Of a stretch of 64,000 nt of DNA, positions 52,997 through 60,941 are shown piece by piece. The stretch covers positions 1,116,001-1,180,000 of the forward strand of contig JAPCWB010000001.1 in the NCBI GenBank assembly GCA_025938935.1, given 5' to 3'. The stretch comes from Novosphingobium sp. MW5. GTDB taxonomy: Bacteria; Pseudomonadota; Alphaproteobacteria; Sphingomonadales; Sphingomonadaceae. The notes beneath the pieces were generated by a model. It ran no database searches. It worked only from the letters and a program-made list of their open reading frames with translations, and had not been told where the DNA came from. Position 1 is the stretch's first letter, and each line of letters begins with the position of its first letter. A program made the position numbers and the translations under genes.

Positions 52997-54350
52997 CCGA
53001 CGCTTCCGCCGTCCTGATCGATCACGCGCTGGCGCTGCGCTGGGAAGCTATCCCGGACCAGTCGCGTGCGGCGGCAAAGGCCTTCCTGCTCGATAGCCTC
53101 GCCGTCGGGGCTGCGGGGCGAAACGCCGCCCATGCCGATGGCGTGCTGGCCATGGTGCGCGGCTGGGGGGATGGCGGGGCGGCAGGCGTGCTCGGCCGCC
53201 CGGACCTGAAGCTGCCCGCGCCCTCCGCCGCCTTCGTCAATGCCTTCCAGATCCACGGACAGGAACATGACTGCGTCCATGAGGCGGCGGTCCTGCACCC
53301 GATGGCAACGGTGCTGTCCGCCCTGCTGGCGGAAATGGCGCGAGGCGAGGCGGTAACCGGCGAGCAATTGCTTGCCGCCATCGTTGCCGGGGTGGAAGTG
53401 GCGGTCACGCTCGGCCTTGCCGCGCCGGGAGCGCTGACCTTTTCCGCCCCGCCACCGCGGGGATTTTCGGCTGCGTCGCAGCCATCGCCAGCCTGCGCAG
53501 CCTTCCGCGAGAGCAAGCGCTCGATGCTTTCGGCCATGCGCTGGCCTTTGCCTCGGGCACAATGCAGGCACATCTTGAAGGCAAGCCCGCGCTGCCGGTG
53601 CAGGTTGCCAATGCGGCGCGGGGGAGCCTCGTCGCCGTCGATCTCGCGCGGGCCGGAATGCCCGGTGTTCGCGGGACCGTGGAGGGCCCATTCGGCTATC
53701 TCGCCCTGCTCGAGGGCGAAACCGCACTCGCCCCGGCGCTTGCCCGGCTCGGCAAGGGCCACCGGATCGAGGAGGTAAGCTGGAAGCCGTTCCCCACCGG
53801 CCGCGCCGGGCATGGCGGCATCGGCGCGGTGCAGCGGTTGATGGCGAAGGGGCTGACTTCGGCCAATCTCGAAGCGCTTGAATACCGAGCCCCGCCGCTG
53901 ATCCACCGGCTGGTCGGACGGCCCGCGCACGAAGGGATGGCCCCGGGCTATGCCCGTCTTTGTCTGCAGTATCTGGCGGCCGTGACGCTGATGCGCGGGA
54001 CGGTTTCGCTCGGCGATTTCGGCGCTGATTCGCTGAACGATCCCGCGCTGCTGGCTCTCTCGGCCAAGGTGACGGTGGTGAACGATGGCAATGCCGATCA
54101 GGCAGCCTTCGTCCCCGCTATTGCCCGCGCGCGGCTGACGGGCGGAGGCGAACTGGTGGACACTGTGCCCGCATTGCTCGGCTCGCCGCAGCGGCCGCTG
54201 AGCCGCGAAGAACAATTGGCCAAGGCGCGGGGCTGTCTGGAATTTGCCGGGCTGGGGCCATGCCTAGACCCGCTCGTTGCGGCCATTGATGGCATCGATG
54301 CGGTAGGCGATGCCTTGTCCGCCCTCCAAGCCAGCGGAGTTATCGCATGA
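52993..54350 (+). CDS. MmgE/PrpD family protein, frame disrupted
   Basis: About 450 residues after joining. TTG start 52993 overlaps the SDR stop. N-terminal LLDSLAVGAAGRNAAHADG, HGQEHDCVHEAAVLHP and LAAIVAGVEVAVTLG; then the frame breaks in the T-run at 53440-53443. One added T gives TFFRPATAGIFGCVAAIASL and the rest, including FPTGRAGHGGIGA. The family includes 2-methylcitrate dehydratase, cis-aconitate decarboxylase and iminodisuccinate epimerase, acting on branched tricarboxylates without metal. In this island it could dehydrate or epimerise a substituted polycarboxylate. Confidence 0.82.
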
Positions 54351-55234
54351 CCCTGCTGCGCTGCGCCACTCTTGTGGTCGAGGACGTTTCCGCCACCTGC
54401 GAGCGCTATGCCGAGTGGCTGGGCTATGCCGTGATCGAAAGCGGCGAAGTGCCCGCCGATCTCGCCGCCGCATGGCAGGCCCCGGCCAGCGCCGGGCGGG
54501 CCTATGCAGTGATGCAGCCGGAATCGGGTGAGGCAGTGTTCCTGCGCTTCGCCGAAGGCGATCCCGTTGCGGGATACCTTCCCATCCGCACCTATGGCTG
54601 GGCCGCGACCGAGATTTGCGTCACCGATGTCGAGGCGGTCCACCAGCGGATGATCGCCAGCCCGTTCGAGGTGATCGGCCCGCCGCGCGTGCTCGATGGC
54701 TATGCCACGATCAAGCCCATGCAGGTGCGCGGGCCCGATGCGGAAATCGTCTACCTGACGGAATTCGCCGGCAGCGATCCCGCGCTCGCCCTGCCGCAGC
54801 CAAAAACGCTGGTCGACCGGCCCTTCATCATCGTTCACGCCAGCAAGGACATAGCCGAGGGCCTGGCCTGGCTGCGCGATGTCGTCGGGCTGGAGGCGAT
54901 CGAGCCGGTCTCGATCCGCTATACCATGATCGAAAAGTCCTTCGGCCTTTCGCCCGAGGACAAGACCGCGATCACCACCGCGCAGTGGCCGGGCGGCGAG
55001 ACCTTCCTCGAATTTGACCAATATCCTGCCGCCGCCACCGAGCGGCCATGCCATAAGGGGGCGCTGCCGCCGGGCGTGGCGGTCGTCACGATGCTGCACC
55101 CTGACATCGCGCGTCTGGACGGGCATTGGCTCTCCGCCCCCGTTCGTCGCGAGGGGGCCATATATCAGGGCCGGATGAGCGGCTTGTTGCAGACCCCGGA
55201 AGGCGCGCTGCTGGAGGTGATCGATGCCACATGA
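54347..55234 (+). CDS. VOC family protein, copy 2
   Basis: Protein of 295 residues with two VOC modules: ATLVVEDVSATCERYAEWLGY (about 7-27) and FIIVHASKDIAEGLAWLRDVVGLE (about 160-183), the second ending SGLLQTPEGALLEVID. Similar in length and plan to the protein at 7839-8783. Metal-dependent dioxygenase, lyase or isomerase possible. Overlaps the MmgE/PrpD stop by four bases, and the next start lies 11 bases inside it. Confidence 0.8.
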   Translation: MTLLRCATLVVEDVSATCERYAEWLGYAVIESGEVPADLAAAWQAPASAGRAYAVMQPESGEAVFLRFAEGDPVAGYLPIRTYGWAATEICVTDVEAVHQRMIASPFEVIGPPRVLDGYATIKPMQVRGPDAEIVYLTEFAGSDPALALPQPKTLVDRPFIIVHASKDIAEGLAWLRDVVGLEAIEPVSIRYTMIEKSFGLSPEDKTAITTAQWPGGETFLEFDQYPAAATERPCHKGALPPGVAVVTMLHPDIARLDGHWLSAPVRREGAIYQGRMSGLLQTPEGALLEVIDAT

Positions 55235-56057
55235 ACCCGTGATCCGCCGCCGCTTTGCCGATCTATCACACGGGCAGGTCCATTACCGCGAGGCGGGCGA
55301 GGGCGATGTGCTGCTGCTGCTCCATGGCTCCCCCGGCAGTTCGCGCCAGCTGGTGCGGCTGATTGCTCGCTTCTCCCCCACCATGCGCGTGATTGCGCCC
55401 GATACGCCGGGCAATGGCGATAGCGAGCCGCTGCCGCTCGACGCGCCAACGATTGCCGATCTCGCCGCCGTCACGCTAGAATTCATGGATCGGGCGGGCA
55501 TCGCCTCGGCCCATGTCTATGGCAGCCATACCGGATCGGCGATCGGCGCGGAACTGGCCTTGCTGGCACCCGATCGCGTGCGCTCCCCGGTTTATGACGG
55601 CGTCGGGCATTGGGAAGGCGAAGTGCTGGCGGACTTCCTCGCCAACTACGCCCATCCCTTCACGCCAGACACGCAGGGCGACTACTTGAAACGCGCGCTC
55701 GACTTTTGCCAGAACCAGTACCTGTTCTACCCGTGGTACCGTCGCACGGAGGAGGCCCGCCGGACCGGAGGCCTGCCGCCGCCCGAGGATTTCCACGGGC
55801 TGTTCACCGAAGTGATGAAGGCCGCGACGACCTTCCACCGCAATTACCGTGCGGCCTTCCAATGGGACGCGCGTGGGCGCTTGCCGCTGGTGAACCGCCC
55901 GGCGCTGTTCATGGCGAGCGAGAGCGATCCGCTGTTCGAGGATACCGCCGCGCTCGCAGGTGAGAGCCGCTTCGCCGCCCTGCCGCCGCTTTCCAATCCG
56001 GCCTTTGCCGATGCGCGGCAGGCTGCCATGAACTCCTTCTTCGCCACAGGGGGCTGA
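55224..56057 (+). CDS. Alpha/beta-fold hydrolase-like protein with GxHTG elbow, copy 3
   Basis: Protein of 277 residues. LLHGSPGSS oxyanion loop, APDTPGNGDS, and nucleophile elbow GSHTG (about 100-104) with histidine where serine should be. The C-terminal end (LPPLSNPAFADARQAAM) has no base histidine. It conserves DFCQNQYLFYPW and GGLPPPEDFHGLFTEVMKA with the protein at 32043-32879, showing these are positions the family keeps. GGAGG before ATG 55224. Third member of the unusual group in this window. Confidence 0.82.
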   Translation: MPHEPVIRRRFADLSHGQVHYREAGEGDVLLLLHGSPGSSRQLVRLIARFSPTMRVIAPDTPGNGDSEPLPLDAPTIADLAAVTLEFMDRAGIASAHVYGSHTGSAIGAELALLAPDRVRSPVYDGVGHWEGEVLADFLANYAHPFTPDTQGDYLKRALDFCQNQYLFYPWYRRTEEARRTGGLPPPEDFHGLFTEVMKAATTFHRNYRAAFQWDARGRLPLVNRPALFMASESDPLFEDTAALAGESRFAALPPLSNPAFADARQAAMNSFFATGG

Positions 56058-56060
56058 GCG

Positions 56061-56724
56061 ATGGACCTTTCGCAAGCATTGTTGACGCTGCTGCACCTGC
56101 TGGTGCCGATCTACTGGCTGGGCGGCGATCTTGGCACCTTCCTTTCGGGGCAGGTCCTGCGCAATCCAGCCTATTCGGCGGAGCAGCGGCTGATGGCGCT
56201 CAAGATCCTGCTCAATTGCGACATGGGCCCGCGCACCGCGCTGATCCTCGGCCTTTCCCACCGGCTTCGCGCTCGCCGTCACGAAAGGCTGGCTGGCCAC
56301 CCCGGCATGGGCCGTGCTGCTGGTCTGGCTGGCAGGGCTTGTCTGGCTGGCGATTGCCTGGGCGATCCACCTGAAGCACGGTCCGGCCGCCGAACCCTAT
56401 CGCAAGGTCGATGCGGCGGTCCGTTATGCCGCGCTGACGGCGCTGCTGGCCTGCGGCCTTGCCGGACTGGCCGGTGCCCTGGCGCTGTCGAAGTTCATCG
56501 CGATCAAGCTGCTGCTGCTCGCTGCGGGCATCGGCCTGGGCCTGCTGATCCGCCGCCAGCTCGCACCGTTATTCCCTGCCGTGGGCGCCTTGCGCGCGCA
56601 AGGGGCGAGCGAGGCAACCAATGCCGCCATCGCGGACGTGCTGTCGCGCACCACCAAAAGCGTCATGTGCATCTGGGTGATCGTGCTGCTCGCCAGCTTC
56701 ACCGGCATAGCCCTACCGATCTGA
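56061..56724 (+). CDS. Multi-pass membrane protein, CopD/HemJ-like, copy 2, frame disrupted
   Basis: About 220 residues after joining. Starts MDLSQALLTLLHLLVPIYWLGGDLG, matching the RWVHIISMVYWLGGEWG start of 40456-41130. The frame breaks at the T-run 56254-56256; removing one T gives ILGLPTGFALAVTKGW and restores five hydrophobic helices to the stop at 56724. A His-x7-WLGG motif in helix 1 may ligate heme or copper. Lies between the odd hydrolase and an orphan protein. Confidence 0.65.
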
Positions 56725-56742
56725 TCTTCTGGAGTATCCGAC

Positions 56743-57468
56743 TTGCAAAAGCACCGCACCGTCACTGGACGCATCCTCTACACCTCGCGCAAGCCGGGCC
56801 GTGAAGGGGAGGAGCGCGGACGCGAGTTCTTCACCTGGACGCACCATTCGGACGGCAAGAAGACCCTGCGCGCGCGCTGCGAGATCGACGAGCCCGATCC
56901 CACCGTCCATCGCGACATCGTCTATTCGCTCGACGAGAATGACGTGCCGATGGACCTTTTCGTGCGGCTGACCGTGGGCGACAAGTTCATGGGCTCGGGC
57001 TGGATCCGCAACGCCGGCGAATACATCGAGTGCGAGAGCTATGGACCATCGATTGGCCGCGTATCGCAGAAGTTGCCGGTGATTGGCGAGTTCGACGGGT
57101 TCGGTACCCATCCCATTGTGGCGGACGCCTATAACGCGCGGCGCATTGACCGCTCCAAAGGCCCGCATTCGCGCAAGTTCCGCTGCTTCCTGCCTTCTCC
57201 GGACCATCGCGGGGCAACGCCGCCGTTCCTGGCCGAATCGTTGATGCAGCTCGGCTACATTGGTGAGGAAACGGTGACCGTAGCCGCCGGGACGTTCGAT
57301 TGCTGGAAGTTCGAATGGACCGATCCGCACGGCGGCATGGTCAACGCCAATGGCGCGCACCCGCCTTATGAAATGTGGGTGACCGCCGATGACGACGCCC
57401 TGTTCGTGCAGGGCGGCGTCGGCGGTTACATGCAGACTTGGTATGAGTTGGTCGAACTGACGCGCTAG
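56743..57468 (+). CDS. Conserved-looking protein of unknown function
   Basis: Protein of 241 residues, not recognised. TTG start 56743 with GGAG eight bases before. The sequence is beta-rich and soluble (ILYTSRKPGREGEERGREFF; GSGWIRNAGEYIECESYG; TVAAGTFDCWKFEWTDPHG; YEMWVTADDDALFVQ), which suggests a lipocalin or similar beta-barrel binding fold. No signal peptide. Last gene of the seven-gene rightward unit; its TAG stop overlaps that of the convergent reductase in a CTAG. A ligand-binding or cyclase-like role is only a guess. Confidence 0.55.
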   Translation: MQKHRTVTGRILYTSRKPGREGEERGREFFTWTHHSDGKKTLRARCEIDEPDPTVHRDIVYSLDENDVPMDLFVRLTVGDKFMGSGWIRNAGEYIECESYGPSIGRVSQKLPVIGEFDGFGTHPIVADAYNARRIDRSKGPHSRKFRCFLPSPDHRGATPPFLAESLMQLGYIGEETVTVAAGTFDCWKFEWTDPHGGMVNANGAHPPYEMWVTADDDALFVQGGVGGYMQTWYELVELTR

Positions 57469-58475
57469 GGCTTGATCAGCACCTTGCCGACATGCCCGCC
57501 TGATTTCAGGTAGGCATAGGCATCGCGTGCTTCATCGAACCCGAAGGTGCGGTCGATCACTGGCTGAATATCGTTCGCGGCGATGCAATCTACCAGCCCC
57601 GCAAGCATGGCGCGGCTGCCTTCGGTGATGCCCTTGATCACCAGGTTCTTGCCGATGATGCCGCCGTAATTCGGCAGTGGTCCTTCGGCGGAACCGACCG
57701 CGATCAGCACGATTCGGCCATTGGCGGCGGCGGCGTTGATCGACAGGGGGAGCGTGCCTTGTCCGCCGGTTTCGGCGATGATGTCTGCCCCGCGCCCGCC
57801 GGTCTGGCGGAGCAGTTCGCCGGCCCAGTCCGGGTGCTCGGCATAGTTGACGGTGAAGTCCGCGCCCAGCTTGCGGGCCAGTTCCAGCTTCTCGTCGCTC
57901 GAAGAGGTGATCGCCACCTGCGCGCCGTGCGCCTTGGCGATCTGCAGCGTCCAGATCGCGACGCCGCCGGTGCCGAGCGCGAGGACGAGATCGCCCGGCT
58001 TGACCTGACCGACTGCAACCACGGCGTTCCATGCCGTCACCGCCGCCGAAGCGAGGGGGGCGGCCTGTTCGTCGGACAGGCTCTCAGGCACGCGCACCAG
58101 CGCAGAAGCGGGAACCTTGACGTATTCGGCAAGCCAGCCGTCATGGGTGATGCCAACGTCGTGGCCGAAGGCGCTCATTGCAAAGGCGCCGTCGATCCAC
58201 GTGGCGAAATGCGCGAAGACGGCGCGGTCGCCCACGGCGATGCCGGTTGCCCCTTCTCCCAGCGCGACGACTTCCCCAACGCCTTCGGAGAGCGGCACGC
58301 GCTCGGACGCCTTTTTCGCGCCATAGCGGCCTTCGATCACCTGCACGTCGCGGTTGTTGAGGCCGATCAGGCGCACTTTCAGCACGGCTTCACCTGGGCC
58401 AGCGACAGGATCAGGGCGAGTCACTTCCGTCAGGGCGGAGATGCCGTCCTGCGCGCCGATTTCATATGCTTTCAC
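57465..58475 (-). CDS. MDR family zinc-independent alcohol/quinone oxidoreductase
   Basis: Protein of 336 residues. GTG start 58475 after AGGAG, overlapping the deacetylase-fold stop (GTGA). GLNNRDVQVIEGRYG, LSEGVGEVVALGEGA, nucleotide site GTGGVAIWTLQIAKAHGA and C-terminal SGGHVGKVLIKP match the NAD(P)H:quinone/enoyl reductase group. Last gene of the MFS-amidase-imidase-imidase-reductase unit. May reduce a conjugated double bond of a maleimide- or enone-like compound. Confidence 0.87.
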   Translation of the reverse strand: MKAYEIGAQDGISALTEVTRPDPVAGPGEAVLKVRLIGLNNRDVQVIEGRYGAKKASERVPLSEGVGEVVALGEGATGIAVGDRAVFAHFATWIDGAFAMSAFGHDVGITHDGWLAEYVKVPASALVRVPESLSDEQAAPLASAAVTAWNAVVAVGQVKPGDLVLALGTGGVAIWTLQIAKAHGAQVAITSSSDEKLELARKLGADFTVNYAEHPDWAGELLRQTGGRGADIIAETGGQGTLPLSINAAAANGRIVLIAVGSAEGPLPNYGGIIGKNLVIKGITEGSRAMLAGLVDCIAANDIQPVIDRTFGFDEARDAYAYLKSGGHVGKVLIKP

Positions 58476-59389
58476 GTGGTGCTCCTGAATGCGTCGATGA
58501 TGTCCGCGCCGCGCGCGAACCATGTGCCCTGCCGTGCTGCCAGTTCGGCGAGCAGGCGCTCGAAGGTGTCCATCCGGTAAGGCAGGCCGGTGATGTAGGG
58601 CGTCAGGTGAAGCGGCAGCATCCGCCCGCCGGCGCACTGCGCTGCTTCGTTCGACAGCCAGTCATGCGCGTCGAGCACCTGCTCGGCATAGCTGTCGATG
58701 GTCTGCTGCTGGACATTGAGGATCTGCCGGTCGGACAGTTCGTGATTGAGCGGCAGGTTGATCAGGCCGTTGGTGAAGGCCCATGGCAGTTCGTCGTTCG
58801 CCCAGTCGCAGCAATATTCGACACCGGCGTCCTTCAGCAGGTCCGCCGTGGCGAAGCTCTGCGAGCGGGCGATGGAGAGCCAGCCGCGCGGGCGGGTGCC
58901 GGTGGCGGCTTCGAGATGGCTGAGCGAAGCCTCGATCAGCGCCGCCTCATCCTCGCGCGGGAGGGTGGAGGCGATGGTGCCGTTCATGTCGGTCGAATGG
59001 GCGATGATCTCGTGCCCGGCCGCGGCGATGTCCCGCACCAGCACGGGATAGCGCTCGGCAATGGCAGCGTTGACCGCGAAGCTGGCCTTTATCCCGGCCT
59101 TCGCAAAGGCATCGAGCAGGCGGTAGACGCCCACCCGGTTGCCATAATCACGCGCGGTGTAGTGGCGGTAATCGGGATAGGCTGTCTGCATGTGCCCCGG
59201 TGCGCGGAAGGGCTTGTCGGCCGGGGTGATCGGAAACCATTCGACGCTGACGCAGAACCAGACGGCGAGGGACTTGCCCTCCGGCCAATGGATCGGCGCA
59301 CGGCGGTGCAGCGGGGCGTAGGGGTAGAGTTCGTGGTCGTACCCTTCACGGCGGCGCGGGTATTCGAGATAGGCGGGGTCGAGGCTCAT
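58472..59389 (-). CDS. Polysaccharide-deacetylase-fold protein, imidase/PuuE-like, copy 2
   Basis: Protein of 305 residues. NodB fold with WFCVSVEWFPI where sugar deacetylases have TFDDG, AHSTDMNG as the histidine motif, GWLSIARSQSFAT and a late LPLHLTPYITG. The start overlaps the next upstream gene by four bases. No signal peptide. Resembles copy 3 (adjacent) and copy 1 (14098) but each differs in the metal-site residues, so three related ring substrates or successive steps are possible. Confidence 0.8.
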   Translation of the reverse strand: MSLDPAYLEYPRRREGYDHELYPYAPLHRRAPIHWPEGKSLAVWFCVSVEWFPITPADKPFRAPGHMQTAYPDYRHYTARDYGNRVGVYRLLDAFAKAGIKASFAVNAAIAERYPVLVRDIAAAGHEIIAHSTDMNGTIASTLPREDEAALIEASLSHLEAATGTRPRGWLSIARSQSFATADLLKDAGVEYCCDWANDELPWAFTNGLINLPLNHELSDRQILNVQQQTIDSYAEQVLDAHDWLSNEAAQCAGGRMLPLHLTPYITGLPYRMDTFERLLAELAARQGTWFARGADIIDAFRSTT

Positions 59390-60258
59390 TGCGCGGCCCT
59401 CCAAGCGTCGGCAATCTCGCCGGAAGTCGTGGCCCAGGCCCGGCCATCGGCGGCGATGTGGCGCAGCACTTCCTCGAAAGCGCCGATGCGGTGCGGCTGG
59501 CCGATCAAGTAGGAGTGCAGCGGAATGCACATCACCGTGCCGCTGGCCTCGTCCGCCAGTCGCTCGAACTGGCGGATCAGCGTGCGGGCATATTCGCGCG
59601 GGCTCATGTTGTAGATGAAGAAGCCGTAGTGATCGTTGACTTCGAGGCTGTAGGGCATCGAGATGAGGTCGCCGCTCGCGGTCTTCACCCGGAACGGCTG
59701 GTCATCGTGATAGAGGTCGCAGGTGTAATCGAGGCCGTACTCTGCGATCAGGTCGAGCGTGCGCGGCGTGTGCGTGAGCGCGGGCGCGAGCCAGCCCCGG
59801 ATCGTCTGCCCGGTCGCCTCGCGCACGGTGCGGATCGAATCCTCGATGATCGCGCGTTCCTGCGCTTCGTCCATGCCGTAGGAATAGCGGGTATTGTAAA
59901 TGCCGTGGCTGAAGAACTCCCAGCCGCGCGCATTGGCGTCGGCGACGACTTCCGGGTGATGCTGGCACAGCGCGACGGACAGCGAGACCGAGCCGGGAAA
60001 GCCGTGCCGGGTCATAACATCGGCCATGCGCCAGTGGCTCACCCGGTTGGCATGGTCGCGGTGCGAATAGCCGACTACGTCCGGGTGCGGCATGGCCCAG
60101 GCCTTGCGGTGCGGGTTCAGCGGCGGGTCGATTTCGTAATATTCGAGGTTGGGCGAAACCCAGACCGCCACCTTCTTGCCCCCCGGCCACGCGAATGGCT
60201 TGCGCCCTCTATAGGGAACGTAGTCGTAGAGGCCGGGATCGGCCGCACCTTCGATCAC
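59386..60258 (-). CDS. Polysaccharide-deacetylase-fold protein, imidase/PuuE-like, copy 3
   Basis: Protein of 290 residues. GTG start 60258 seven bases after GGAGG, overlapping the amidohydrolase stop. WVSPNLEYYEI replaces TFDDG; FFSHGIYNTRY is the histidine motif; GWLAPALTHTPRTLDL and MPYSLEVNDHYGFF follow, and PLHSYLIGQPHRIG closes the metal site. This NLEY/SHG pattern matches allantoinase-PuuE/cyclic imide hydrolase relatives well. The immediately upstream isochorismatase-fold amidase would be the natural half-amidase partner. Confidence 0.82.
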   Translation of the reverse strand: MIEGAADPGLYDYVPYRGRKPFAWPGGKKVAVWVSPNLEYYEIDPPLNPHRKAWAMPHPDVVGYSHRDHANRVSHWRMADVMTRHGFPGSVSLSVALCQHHPEVVADANARGWEFFSHGIYNTRYSYGMDEAQERAIIEDSIRTVREATGQTIRGWLAPALTHTPRTLDLIAEYGLDYTCDLYHDDQPFRVKTASGDLISMPYSLEVNDHYGFFIYNMSPREYARTLIRQFERLADEASGTVMCIPLHSYLIGQPHRIGAFEEVLRHIAADGRAWATTSGEIADAWRAAQ

Positions 60259-60941
60259 GGGCGCGCCTCCAGCCAGTCGATCACGGTCTGCACCGGCTCG
60301 ACATCGGCATATTTGAGCTGCAGGTCGGTCAGGTTGGCGAAGTGATAGGACTCGTGCTTGTCGGCGCAGGTCTCGATCGGGACGATGGTGCGATAACCGC
60401 GCGAGAGGCTGTCCACCGCCGTCGCGCGCACGCAGCCCGAGGTGCTGCCGCCGGTCACGACCACGGTATCGACCTTGTGCCACACCAGCAGGCTTTGCAG
60501 CGGCGTTTCGAAAAAGGCCGAGGGCATCCGCTTGGTGTAGATCATGTCCGCCGGGTCGATTTCGCAGCGCTCGTCAATTGCGTGACGGTCGCTGTCGTAC
60601 TTGATGTTCTGCAGCGAATCCGGCGTGTTGGTCCGCGTGCCCCAGACGCCCGCATCGCTCGCGTCCTCGGCATAGGCAACGTGGGTCCAGATCACCGGCA
60701 TGCCCTTTGCCCGGGCCAGCGCCGAGATCGTGTTGGTATATTCGATCTGGCGCGGATCGGTTTCGTAGGCCGTCTTGTAGCGGTCGATCCGGGTATAGGC
60801 GTTCTGGAAATCGACGTTCACGATCGCCAGCTTTTCGCCAAAGCCGAACTTGGTGCGGGCCGGGTTGGCCATCACTTCCTCGAACAGCTGGCGCGCGGTC
60901 TTGCCGTCGCTGACCATGCGTGTGCCGATGATGTCGCTCAT
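60255..60941 (-). CDS. Isochorismatase-fold amidohydrolase, copy 2
   Basis: Protein of 228 residues. Triad Asp about 44 (AIVNVDFQNAY), Lys about 137 (IYTKRMPSAFF) and Cys about 170 (GSTSGCVRATAV). Same N-carbamoylsarcosine/maleamate-amidase branch as 8780-9412, with an N-terminal extension. Coupled by four-base overlaps to an MFS carrier and an imidase-like gene. Predicted to hydrolyse the half-amide product of imide ring opening. Confidence 0.87.
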   Translation of the reverse strand: MSDIIGTRMVSDGKTARQLFEEVMANPARTKFGFGEKLAIVNVDFQNAYTRIDRYKTAYETDPRQIEYTNTISALARAKGMPVIWTHVAYAEDASDAGVWGTRTNTPDSLQNIKYDSDRHAIDERCEIDPADMIYTKRMPSAFFETPLQSLLVWHKVDTVVVTGGSTSGCVRATAVDSLSRGYRTIVPIETCADKHESYHFANLTDLQLKYADVEPVQTVIDWLEARP

